Positions 34,926 to 42,985 of a stretch of DNA of 64,000 nucleotides are shown here, piece after piece; within the stretch, counting starts at the first letter, position 1, and every line of letters begins with the position of its first letter. The stretch is from Pseudomonas saudimassiliensis (GTDB lineage Bacteria; Pseudomonadota; Gammaproteobacteria; Pseudomonadales; Pseudomonadaceae). The notes under the pieces were generated by a model, which saw nothing but the letters and a program-made list of their open reading frames with translations, was not told where the DNA came from and did no database searches. The stretch is from the NCBI RefSeq assembly GCF_000939975.1, contig NZ_LK391969.1:2818600-2882599 (forward strand), read 5' to 3'. The translations under genes were made by a program, and so were the position numbers.

Positions 34926-36137
34926 CTACTGCCTATACCCATGCAAGAAATTGGCAATCCGCCCAATCGCCGTTTCCAGATCATCCTTGCGGGGCAGGGA
35001 GACGATGCGGAAGTGATCCGGCCAGGGCCAGTTGAAGGCGGTGCCCTGCACGACGAGGATCTTTTCCTGCAGCAGCAGGTCCAGCACCATCTTTTCGTCG
35101 TTGTGGATCGGGTACATCTTCGGGTCCAGTTTCGGGAACAGGTACAGCGCGCCCTTGGGCTTGGTGCAGCTCACGCCGGGGATGGCGTTGAGCAGTTCCC
35201 AGGCAGTGTCGCGCTGCTCCAGCAGGCGGCCGCCAGGCAGGACCAGGTCGTTGATGCTCTGATACCCGCCCAGCGCCGTCTGGATCGCATGCTGCGACGG
35301 CACGTTGGCGCACAGGCGCATCGACGACAGGATTTCCAGGCCCTCGATGTAGCTGGCCGCCTTCTGCTTCGGCCCGCTGATGATCATCCAGCCCGAGCGA
35401 AAGCCCGCCACGCGGTAGGATTTCGACAGCCCGTTGAAGGTCAGGCACAGCAGATCGGGAGCGATAGCGGCAAAGGAGTCATGCACGGCATCGTCATACA
35501 GGATCTTGTCGTAGATCTCGTCCGCCAGCACCAGCAGCTTGTGCTCGCGGGCCACTTCGGCCAGTTGCTCCAATACTTCCCGCGGGTAGACTGCACCGGT
35601 CGGGTTGTTCGGGTTGATCAGCACCAGGGCCTTGGTCTTGGGGGTGATCTTGCTGCGGATGTCGTCGATATCCGGGAACCAGTCCGACTGCTCATCGCAC
35701 AGGTAATGCACCGGCTTGCCGCCGGACAGGCTCACCGAGGCAGTCCACAGCGGGTAGTCCGGCGCCGGGATCAGCACCTCATCGCCATTGTTGAGCAGCG
35801 CCTGCATCGCCATCACGATCAGCTCGGACACACCGTTACCCAGGTAGATGTCCTCGATACCCACACCCTGGAAATTCTTGGTCTGGCAGTAATGCATCAC
35901 CGCCTTGCGCGCCGAGAACAGCCCCTTCGAATCACTGTAGCCCTGTGCGGTGGGCAGGTTGAGAATCACGTCCTGGAGGATTTCCTCGGGCGCTTCGAAA
36001 CCGAAGGGCGCCGGGTTGCCGATGTTCAGCTTGAGAATCCGGTGGCCTTCCTCTTCGAGGCGTTTGGCATGGCGCAGGACGGGCCCGCGAATGTCATAGC
36101 AGACATTGGCCAATTTATTGGACTTGCTAACCTGCAT
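34926..36137 (-). CDS. alaA: Alanine-synthesising aminotransferase AlaA
   Basis: A 403-residue PLP-dependent class I aminotransferase that makes alanine from pyruvate and glutamate. The N-terminal SNKLANVCYDIRGPVLRHAKR, NPNNPTGAVYP, DEIYDKILY and the Schiff-base lysine region SKSYRVAGFRSGW are intact. The ATG at 36137 gives the canonical N-terminus; the earlier ATG would overlap the divergent msrB gene. Confidence 0.92.
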   Translation of the reverse strand: MQVSKSNKLANVCYDIRGPVLRHAKRLEEEGHRILKLNIGNPAPFGFEAPEEILQDVILNLPTAQGYSDSKGLFSARKAVMHYCQTKNFQGVGIEDIYLGNGVSELIVMAMQALLNNGDEVLIPAPDYPLWTASVSLSGGKPVHYLCDEQSDWFPDIDDIRSKITPKTKALVLINPNNPTGAVYPREVLEQLAEVAREHKLLVLADEIYDKILYDDAVHDSFAAIAPDLLCLTFNGLSKSYRVAGFRSGWMIISGPKQKAASYIEGLEILSSMRLCANVPSQHAIQTALGGYQSINDLVLPGGRLLEQRDTAWELLNAIPGVSCTKPKGALYLFPKLDPKMYPIHNDEKMVLDLLLQEKILVVQGTAFNWPWPDHFRIVSLPRKDDLETAIGRIANFLHGYRQ

Positions 36138-36255
36138 GATACTTACCTGTAAATCATCGGGTGGGGTGGGGGCTGTAAACGCGTAAGCAAAGCGAGCATC
36201 ATACGACTGCGGTTCAGGCGAAGAAAGCCCGAACACACAATCTTGCGGAGGAAAT

Positions 36256-36648
36256 ATGGACAAAGTAATCAAGTCGGACGACGCCTGGCGCGCCCAATTG
36301 GATGACGCCCAGTATCAGGTTTGCCGACTCAAGGGGACCGAACGGCCATTTTCCGGCGCCTATCACCTCAAGGGTGAGCCTGGCCAGTACCACTGCGTGT
36401 GCTGCGACGCGCCCCTGTTCGACACCGACACCCAATTCGACGCCGGCTGCGGCTGGCCCAGCTACTACGCCCCCGTCAGCGAAGACGCCGTCACCACCAG
36501 CGAAGACTACAGCCACGGCATGCACCGCACCGAAGTCCTCTGCGCCCGCTGCGACGCCCACCTGGGCCACGTCTTCCCCGACGGCCCACCGCCGACAGGG
36601 TTGCGGTACTGCATCAACTCCGTGTGCCTGCGGCTGGAGCCGCGCTAG
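36256..36648 (+). CDS. msrB: Peptide-methionine (R)-S-oxide reductase
   Basis: A 130-residue repair enzyme reducing methionine-R-sulfoxide. Two zinc CxxC pairs (CVCC, CARC), the [10 protein letters not shown] block, the HMGHV-like [10 protein letters not shown] motif and the catalytic cysteine in [12 protein letters not shown] are present. GGAGGAAAT before the ATG is a strong ribosome site. Divergent from alaA across 118 bp. Confidence 0.95.
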   Translation: MDKVIKSDDAWRAQLDDAQYQVCRLKGTERPFSGAYHLKGEPGQYHCVCCDAPLFDTDTQFDAGCGWPSYYAPVSEDAVTTSEDYSHGMHRTEVLCARCDAHLGHVFPDGPPPTGLRYCINSVCLRLEPR

Positions 36649-36671
36649 GCTTCAGCACCGGCTTGATCCCC

Positions 36672-37056
36672 GGGAGGTTCGAGCACCAGCTCGTACCATT
36701 GCGGAGTCAGCCGGAAACGCCTGAGCAGCCGGATATCACGCTGTCGAGCTGGTGCTCGACAATCCCAGGGGCGAGGCTCCCAGCGAGTTGCAGCGCTGGC
36801 CGGCAGACTGCTTCCTGGGAGGGCCGGGTTCCATCCCGGCCTGCGAGTTCTCCTGCGACTCCGCTGGTCGAGATGGAACTCGACCGGGTCGCGCTCGACC
36901 TTCCCAAGCACGGCGCGCTTCCTGTAGATCCGACTCTGGCCGGCAAACTCGAGCTCCCTGGGAGGTTCGAGCACCAGCTCGTACCATGCGAGCTAGCCGG
37001 AAACGCCTGAGCAGCCGGATATCCCGCTGTCGAGCTGGTGCTCGACAATCCCAGGG
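36672..37056. repeat. Direct repeats of the GTCGAGC palindrome family before the DUF815 gene
   Basis: Two direct copies (about 36672-36770 and 36960-37056), each about 98 bp, share GGAGGTTCGAGCACCAGCTC, the GCCGGAAACGCCTGAGCAG core and the TGTCGAGC/GCTCGACA palindrome. Between them lie further fragments (GGGCCGGGTTCCATCCCGG at about 36830, GAACTCG near 36878). This fills most of the 508-bp gap and no gene is supported. Confidence 0.85.
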
Positions 37057-37156
37057 GCCCTCACAAGCGAGTTATAGCCCCGCTGTTGACCCATCCCCGT
37101 TTTTCCTCTTCCATAGCAAGCACATCGCCTCTCTTCACTTGCCAGGAAAGTCACCC

Positions 37157-38050
37157 ATGCCCGACATCTCCAACGCCGATTTCATGCAGCGTATCGTTTC
37201 CTTTCTCGACCGATACGAGCAGAGCCTGCCGCCGGTGCCCCCGGTGATCGATTGGCAGGTCACCCCGGCTGCGCGTTGGGTGGGGCAGGGGGATGGGGGG
37301 TGGCTCAAGCCGTTGGCGATCACCGCCGGGCATGGGCTGGATGATCTGGTCGGTGTAGACCGGCAGAAAGCCTTGCTGGCCGCCAATACCGAGCAGTTCG
37401 TCAAGGGGCTGCCAGCCAATAACGCGCTGCTTTGGGGCGCGCGGGGGACAGGCAAGTCGTCGCTGGTGCGGGCGCTGTTGGCCGCCTGGGCGGACCAGGG
37501 GTTGCGCTTGATCGAGATCGACAAGGACGACCTGGTGCACCTGCCGGCGGTGGTGGCCCAAATAGCCGACCAGCCCTGGCGCTTTCTGCTGTTCTGCGAC
37601 GACCTGGCCTTCGAGGCAGGCGACAACGCCTACAAGACGCTGAAAACCGTGCTGGATGGCTCGGTGGAAGCCACGCCCGACAACCTGCTGCTCTACGCTA
37701 CCTCCAACCGCCGCCACCTGCTGCCGGAACAGCGCAGCGACAATCTTGGCGCCAGCATGGTCGATGGCGAATTGCATCCGGGCGAGGCGATTGAGGAGAA
37801 GATCGCGTTGTCGGACCGGTTTGGGTTGTGGGTCTCGTTCTATCCGTTCAGCCAGGACCATTACCTTGATGTGGTGCGGCACTGGTTGACCGTCATGGCG
37901 GCGGAGCATGGCCTGCAGTGGGAATGGACCGAGGAGTTGCAGAAGGAAGCCATCCGCTGGGCCCAGGCGCGGGGGAATCGTAATGGGCGATGTGCGTGGC
38001 AGTTTGCGCGTTCGTGGGTGGGGAAGGCGATGTTGGGTAGCGCGGGGTGA
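37157..38050 (+). CDS. AAA-type ATPase, DUF815 family
   Basis: A 297-residue cytoplasmic P-loop protein with Walker A GARGTGKSS and Walker B-like FLLFCDDLAFE, followed by LLYATSNRRHLLPE as sensor 1. DUF815 proteins (YcjX-like AAA group) are common in proteobacteria but have no established biochemical role; a sequence-related chaperone or remodelling activity is inferred from the fold. CCAGGAAAG before the ATG at 37157 supports the start; earlier in-frame starts lie in repeats. Confidence 0.85.
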   Translation: MPDISNADFMQRIVSFLDRYEQSLPPVPPVIDWQVTPAARWVGQGDGGWLKPLAITAGHGLDDLVGVDRQKALLAANTEQFVKGLPANNALLWGARGTGKSSLVRALLAAWADQGLRLIEIDKDDLVHLPAVVAQIADQPWRFLLFCDDLAFEAGDNAYKTLKTVLDGSVEATPDNLLLYATSNRRHLLPEQRSDNLGASMVDGELHPGEAIEEKIALSDRFGLWVSFYPFSQDHYLDVVRHWLTVMAAEHGLQWEWTEELQKEAIRWAQARGNRNGRCAWQFARSWVGKAMLGSAG

Positions 38051-38110
38051 GCTAGTTGTCGCCGTTGGCGAGGGCAATTCAGCCCAGAGCACAGCCCAGA
38101 CCCAGGTTTG

Positions 38111-38294
38111 GTAGGAGCCCCGCCTCGGGGCGATGTGCCGTTATCAGCGCGCAGCGGGGCAGGGCAGGCGCAACCTCAGGACCCATTGGGCGCCATCGCG
38201 ACGGAGTCGTTCCTCCTGCAATTTGAAGATCAACGGGTGCCGTTGCTGGTAGAGACGCCGAGACCGGTTTTGTAGGAGCCCCGCCTCGGGGCGA
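38111..38294. repeat. Two direct REP-like copies (GTAGGAGCCCCGCCTCGGGG)
   Basis: Copies at 38111-38133 and 38272-38294 in the same orientation in the gap between the DUF815 gene and the GST gene; a third, inverted copy is at 19199-19221. The 300-bp gap otherwise shows no gene. Confidence 0.8.
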
Positions 38295-38347
38295 TCCGAA
38301 GTTTCAGACTGGCGCCGATCTGAACCGGCGCCGCCACAGGTCCTTAC

Positions 38348-39019
38348 TTACTGCGCAACGGGCTCGCGAGCATGGGCCATGCCCACAATCTGATGCTCCG
38401 CCGGCAACAACGCACTCACACTGGAACGGGAAGTCACCCGGCTCAGCAGCGAAGACAGCCCCGGCCACGCCTGCTCATCAATCAACTCCCCCGCGTGGGC
38501 GAGGTTGATCAGTTGGCTGCAGACGGCGATGTCGGCCATGCTGAACTGCTCGCCGAGAAAATAATGCTTGTCCCCCAGCTGGGCTTCCAGATACGCCAGC
38601 AGCGGCGGCAGTCGGTCCTGCAGGGCCTGTTGCACCGCCGCTTCGTCGACGGGTTTGCCGATCAGGCGGTGTACCACGCGATTGAAGAACACAGTAAAGG
38701 TCGCCACCGGCGCCAGCTCATAATCCGCATACTTCTCCAGCCACCGCACCCGCGCAGCTTCCGCGGGGGTGCTGCCATACAGGCGGATACCTTCGCGAGT
38801 TTCCTGCAGATACTGGGCAATCACGCTGGAGTCGGCCAGGCTCAGGTCGCCGTCCCTGATTGCGGGGATGCGGCCCAGCGGGCTGATCTCGTAATACCAG
38901 CCGGGCTGGTTGAAGGGCGGTTGGTCGACCAGTTCATGCTCGATGTTCTGCTCAGCCAGGAGAATGCGGATCTTGCGAACGAAGGGCGAGAGGATCGCCC
39001 CGTAGAGAGTCAGTGCCAT
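38348..39019 (-). CDS. Glutathione S-transferase
   Basis: A 223-residue GST. The N-terminal thioredoxin fold carries LYGAILSPFVRKIRILL, where the Ser-Pro-Phe-Val motif places the GSH-activating Ser at about residue 11. PGWYYEISPLGRIPAI and LADSSVIAQYL form the G-site; the all-helical C-terminal domain is complete with FSMADIAV. The substrate is not known. Next to the hypothetical gene at 39044 on the same strand (24 bp gap). Confidence 0.9.
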   Translation of the reverse strand: MALTLYGAILSPFVRKIRILLAEQNIEHELVDQPPFNQPGWYYEISPLGRIPAIRDGDLSLADSSVIAQYLQETREGIRLYGSTPAEAARVRWLEKYADYELAPVATFTVFFNRVVHRLIGKPVDEAAVQQALQDRLPPLLAYLEAQLGDKHYFLGEQFSMADIAVCSQLINLAHAGELIDEQAWPGLSSLLSRVTSRSSVSALLPAEHQIVGMAHAREPVAQ

Positions 39020-39043
39020 GGAGTGGGTTCCGTAAGCGGTAAA

Positions 39044-39808
39044 TCAGTCATCGTACAGCGCTTTTTTCTTCCAGGCCTGGTCATCTTCTTCCAGCGCCAG
39101 CACGCCGGCATCCAGCTCGGTGGCACCGGGGGCACCCTGTTCCTGCTGCCGCACCGCCTGCTCCGCATTGATCAGCAGTTGCCGGAATACTGCCAGCTGC
39201 CCTTTGTCGGATTGCTGGTCCTTGGTCAGGAAGGCGATGGCGCGCTCATACTGCAGCTTGGCTACCCGCGGCTTGCCCATCTGCAGCGCCGTAGTGGCGA
39301 TTGCCTGGAACATGGTCAGGGTGGTCTGCTGCAGGTGCTGGCGCAGCACCTGGCTCCAGCGATGGAAGGCGGGGCCGTCCAGGCTGCCGTCCTGCTGGGA
39401 CTGCTCCAGCACCCGCAGCAGGTCGCTCAGGGTCTGCTTGGCCCGCTGCGCGGTCGCCTCGTCAGTGATCACCACCGGTGCGTTGGTGATGCGCAGCTCG
39501 CCCTTGTCCAGTTGCTGGCGGATGGTCTGCAGCTGTTCGGCGTGGGCTGGCTGTTTACTGTCCAGCCGCACCAGGCGTTCCAGCAGCGCCGCCTGGATGC
39601 GCAGCAGCAGCGTCTTCAACTCGATGGTCATGAACTGGCCGGGCAGCTCGTCAGCAACGGCTGAGATGTGCTTCCAGCGGGCCTGTAGCTCGGCTACCGC
39701 ACGGGCACGTTCCAGGCGGGCGCGTTCCACGGCCTGGTTAAGCAGGCCGATGCCGACAAGTATTATCAGGCCGCCGATTACAAGTGCAGCTATAAGCATG
39801 GGGGACAC
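39044..39808 (-). CDS. Membrane-anchored coiled-coil hypothetical protein
   Basis: A 254-residue protein with a single N-terminal membrane helix (about 4-24, VIGGLIILVGIGLLNQAVER) followed by a long, mostly helical cytoplasmic part rich in Leu, Gln, Arg and Glu that looks like several coiled-coil stretches. No enzymatic motif is visible. In Pseudomonas a gene of this kind lies next to tRNA-Glu/Gly genes; function not established. Confidence 0.75.
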   Translation of the reverse strand: MSPMLIAALVIGGLIILVGIGLLNQAVERARLERARAVAELQARWKHISAVADELPGQFMTIELKTLLLRIQAALLERLVRLDSKQPAHAEQLQTIRQQLDKGELRITNAPVVITDEATAQRAKQTLSDLLRVLEQSQQDGSLDGPAFHRWSQVLRQHLQQTTLTMFQAIATTALQMGKPRVAKLQYERAIAFLTKDQQSDKGQLAVFRQLLINAEQAVRQQEQGAPGATELDAGVLALEEDDQAWKKKALYDD

Positions 39809-40112
39809 GGGGAGGGCTCCATGGACACAGGCATATCGTTATGCCATAACCCTTGCGCCAATACAATCCGCTGGAACGACCGTTGACCTGGCGATCTTTC
39901 GATACTGTGACCAGACTCTCATCTGCGCTGCAGGCCGCGGATTTCGCGGGGGTACTGATAAATATGAAAAAAACCTGAAAAAAGATTGGTTTGAGGGGTT
40001 GACGACCCCCAGGCCCATGCCTAAAATGCGCGCCACTTGCAGCGAACAACGCAACGCGGAGAACGCAGCAAGTAGCCAAGGTTGATACCTCGGCACTGTG
40101 AAGACCGGATAC
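39809..40112. other. Gap before the tRNA genes
   Basis: About 300 bp with no supported gene. It holds the tRNA promoter at 39999-40027 and, on the minus strand, presumably the promoter of the hypothetical gene at 39044, which is not clearly resolved. Confidence 0.6.
39999..40027 (+). promoter_or_regulatory. Promoter of the tRNA-Glu/tRNA-Gly transcript
   Basis: TTGACG (39999-40004), a 17-bp spacer and TAAAAT (40022-40027) form a strong sigma70 promoter. The bases right after -10 are GC-rich (GCGCGCC), the discriminator expected for stringently controlled stable-RNA genes. Predicted start near 40034, about 80 bases before tRNA-Glu. Confidence 0.82.
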
Positions 40113-40188
40113 GTCCCCTTCGTCTAGTGGCCTAGGACACCGCCCTTTCACGGCGGTAACAGGGGTTCGAGTCCCCTAGGGGACGCCA
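40113..40188 (+). tRNA. tRNA-Glu (anticodon TTC)
   Basis: Cloverleaf of 76 nt with acceptor stem GTCCCCT/AGGGGAC, D-loop containing TAGTGGCCTAGGAC, anticodon loop CTTTCAC with TTC, T-loop GGTTCGAGTCC and an encoded CCA end. Confidence 0.97.
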
Positions 40189-40204
40189 CTTCGGCGTCAG
40201 ATTT

Positions 40205-40280
<76 letters not shown>

Positions 40281-40290
40281 AATACAGGAA

Positions 40291-40315
40291 AGCCGTCCAT
40301 TGGACGGCTTTTTTG
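40291..40315 (+). terminator. Intrinsic terminator of the tRNA transcript
   Basis: AAGCCGTCC (40291-40299) pairs with GGACGGCTT (40303-40311) around a three-base loop, followed by T residues to 40315. Confidence 0.93.
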
Positions 40316-40444
40316 TGTCTTGAATTCGGCATTCGCCGCCTCGATACATTTTCTCAATGATGCGCTTGCACTGAATCAACGTGGCAAGCGGTTGTCACCT
40401 GATAGACTCACGCATACCGCAGCTCATTGGCGAAAGTAGCGATC

Positions 40445-41374
40445 ATGGAAAAAACGATTTCTCTGGCAGCAGAATTGCGCAGTGCCTGGGTAGACCAGGC
40501 GCAGCGCAGCCCCTACATCTCCTTTGGCCTGGCCGGCGCCGTGCTGATCATCATGGTCCTGATCGCCGCCAGCATCATCAGCGCCGTGAGTGGTGGCAAC
40601 AGCCTCAACCTGCGCCATGCGCTGCTGGGCGGCACCGCCGGCTTCGCCGCCACCTCCCTGGGGGCCTTCCTCGGGCTCACCATGAAGACCATCACCATGC
40701 GCCGCCAGGACAGCATGCTCGGCTTTGCCGCCGGCATGATGCTCGCCGCCAGCGCCTTCTCGCTGATCCTCCCGGGGATCGCCGCGGCGGAGGATATCCT
40801 CGGCAACAGTCTGGCCGCTGCGGCAACGGTGGTGATCGGCCTGGGCCTGGGCGTGGTGTTGATGCTGGGGCTCGACCACTTCACGCCGCACCACCATGAA
40901 ATCAGCGGCCGACATGGCCCTGAATTTGACCGCATTAGCCGGGTCTGGCTGTTCGTGCTGGCCATCACCCTGCACAACATTCCGGAAGGGATGGCAATTG
41001 GGGTGGGCTTTGCGGGTGGGGATATGGCGGTCGGCCTGTCACTGGCCTCAGCCATTTCGATCCAGGATATCCCCGAAGGCCTGGCCGTCGCCCTGGCGCT
41101 GCGTACTACCGGCCTGTCACCTCTGCGGTCCACCCTGGTAGCAGCCGCCACCGGCCTCATGGAGCCCCTGGGCGCCTTGATCGGTATCGGCATGTCCAGC
41201 GCCTTTGCCGTGGCCTACCCGGTCAGCATGGGCCTGGCAGCGGGCGCGATGATCTTCGTCGTCTCCCACGAAGTCATCCCCGAAACCCACCGCCACGGCC
41301 ACGAGACCCACGCTACCATCGGCCTGATGGTTGGGTTTGGAGTGATGATGTTCCTGGATACGGCGTTAGGGTGA
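40445..41374 (+). CDS. ZIP-family metal transporter
   Basis: A 309-residue inner-membrane divalent-metal importer or exporter with eight predicted helices. Helices IV and V carry HNIPEG and QDIPEGLAV, the paired metal-binding motifs of ZIP proteins (related to ZupT/GufA). A cytoplasmic His-rich stretch (DHFTPHHHEISGRHG) lies between III and IV, and VSHEVIPETHRHGHETH at the end adds another His cluster. The ATG at 40445 opens MEKTISLAAE; an in-frame ATG at 40427 is less likely. Confidence 0.92.
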   Translation: MEKTISLAAELRSAWVDQAQRSPYISFGLAGAVLIIMVLIAASIISAVSGGNSLNLRHALLGGTAGFAATSLGAFLGLTMKTITMRRQDSMLGFAAGMMLAASAFSLILPGIAAAEDILGNSLAAAATVVIGLGLGVVLMLGLDHFTPHHHEISGRHGPEFDRISRVWLFVLAITLHNIPEGMAIGVGFAGGDMAVGLSLASAISIQDIPEGLAVALALRTTGLSPLRSTLVAAATGLMEPLGALIGIGMSSAFAVAYPVSMGLAAGAMIFVVSHEVIPETHRHGHETHATIGLMVGFGVMMFLDTALG

Positions 41375-41619
41375 TAGAGAGGCGGCTGGCCTGCGGGCCA
41401 GCCATCGCCACGGGGCGCGGCTCTTACAGGGCTGGGTTTCGACAGCAGAGTTCTTCCGTGTCGGCATGGCGACGGTCGTGGTCCGCTACAAAAACTGTTT
41501 CTCGTTGTGGTCGATTTAGCAGTTTTGTAAACAATGAGAAACAGATCGAGCGGCGGCGCCGTAGGTTGGGTAGGAGCGACACCATCGCCGCGATGGCGCT
41601 CATAGAGCGCCGACCCACC

Positions 41620-42036
41620 TCAAGAATTGCGCAACTGCTCACTCATCAACAGCAACCGCGCCTGCTCCCAATCAAACTCCTCTCCACGGGCCTCGGCCTG
41701 GGCCTGGTGCTCGTCCAGTAGTTGATAGAGCGCGATTTCCTCATCGGGCATGAAATGCAGGCAATCCCCACCGAAGTACCACAGCAGATCCCGCGGGATC
41801 ATGTGGGCGACCTGGGGGTAGCGGGTAATGATCTGGCTGATGATCTCCTGCCCGGCATAGAGCGCATCCTGCTCGCCCGCCTGCAGCTGCGTCACCAGCT
41901 CCTCGAAGCGCTCAAGGAAGAGCACATTGCTCTCCTCGGGCACCTGTGCCATCAGTACCGACTGGGCCCGCAGCGTGTCGTACAGGCTCATCAGCAGGGC
42001 CAGGTGGTAACGGTGGTAGGGCAGATTGGTGTTCAT
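41620..42036 (-). CDS. Small conserved hypothetical protein, PA2817-like
   Basis: A 138-residue acidic soluble protein (YHRYHLALLMSLYDTLRAQS start, then Glu/Gln-rich helices and WYFGGDCLHFMPDEEI). Helical and without enzymatic motif; the likeness to the PA2817 group is from memory of the conserved Pseudomonas neighbourhood. Function unknown. Confidence 0.7.
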   Translation of the reverse strand: MNTNLPYHRYHLALLMSLYDTLRAQSVLMAQVPEESNVLFLERFEELVTQLQAGEQDALYAGQEIISQIITRYPQVAHMIPRDLLWYFGGDCLHFMPDEEIALYQLLDEHQAQAEARGEEFDWEQARLLLMSEQLRNS

Positions 42037-42142
42037 GGCAGACTCCGGGTGATAAGGGGCGAGAGTCTAGCAGACGGGGAGGTGTTTTTTGTAGGCGGGT
42101 GGTAATAGGGAGCTAAACCCCGGGCGTCCTAACGGCCGCCAA

Positions 42143-42298
42143 TCGCGGCGAGGTCGCCCCTCCTACAACAAAATGTGGCAGCCGCACGAACCGTAGGAGG
42201 CGACCACCGATTGGGGCAGCCTCACGGGTGCCGGTCGCGGCGGTACGAAAACCTTGCTGGCTGCACCATCCGTTGTAGGAGGCGCGACCCCGCGGCGA
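42143..42298. repeat. Cluster of REP units before the VanZ gene
   Basis: At least two full units in opposite orientation (42143-42166 and 42275-42298) and a partial one near 42192 occupy the 324-bp gap; no gene is supported there. Confidence 0.75.
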
Positions 42299-42360
42299 TT
42301 GCTGGCCGCAGGACAGCCATTATCAGCAGGCAGGGTGTTGCAGGCCGGGCACCAAACCCC

Positions 42361-42750
42361 TTACACCCCGCGCCACCGCCCCCAAATGCACTGCCACACC
42401 AATATCAACACCAACCCCGCCCCAACCCCCACGCTATTGGCATAGATATCATGGATATCCGCCGAGCGGGTAGGGTGAAAGGATTGTACGAACTCCACCG
42501 CCACGCCGACCGAAAACATCAGCACCCCGCGCAGCCACCAGCGCCAGCGCGGAAAGGCCAGGTAGCTCAGGAGAGTGCAGACGAAGAGGCCGCCGGCGTG
42601 GTAGAGCGAGTCGATCATGTTGAACTTGAACGGTGTGGGCGGCGGGCCGGGGCGCATGCCCAGGTACATGCCGAGGGCCAGGACCGAGAAGAACAGGATG
42701 CGATAGAGCAGGCGGTAGCGAGCCCAGTGGCGAAGCAGGGTTATCCACAT
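42361..42750 (-). CDS. VanZ-family membrane protein
   Basis: A 129-residue polytopic protein with about four helices and the VanZ-type motif RSADIHDIYANSVG, where the Asp/Asn pattern of the PA-phosphatase-like VanZ fold is seen. In glycopeptide producers VanZ gives weak teicoplanin resistance; in Gram-negatives the role is unknown, often near polysaccharide genes. It lies just beyond the EPS operon terminator, so it may belong to the locus or not. Confidence 0.75.
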   Translation of the reverse strand: MWITLLRHWARYRLLYRILFFSVLALGMYLGMRPGPPPTPFKFNMIDSLYHAGGLFVCTLLSYLAFPRWRWWLRGVLMFSVGVAVEFVQSFHPTRSADIHDIYANSVGVGAGLVLILVWQCIWGRWRGV

Positions 42751-42918
42751 GAGAGCGATTCAAGGTCCGGAAAAGAGGTAATACGAGGCCGGGCGTTTAA
42801 CCGCTCAGGCGTCCCAGACAAGGTTGGAGTGCAGCGGAGCGAGAGATGTTCCGCGCCGGGCTGCAAATTCACATCGATCAGGCCAGCACCCCGTCCGGCA
42901 TCACCGCCTCTAACAAAC

Positions 42919-42950
42919 CAGGCGCTACGCTGGTTAAAGCGTAGCGCCTG
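42919..42950 (-). terminator. Terminator-like hairpin after yjbH/gfcD
   Basis: Perfect 13-bp inverted repeat (42919-42931 with 42938-42950) with a six-base loop, 36 bp beyond the last gene of the left polysaccharide arm. Only a short T-rich sequence follows on the minus strand, so it may also act as an mRNA 3'-end stabiliser. Confidence 0.75.
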
Positions 42951-42985
42951 TCTTGTTGGCCGGGTGATGACCGAAGCCCGTTGTC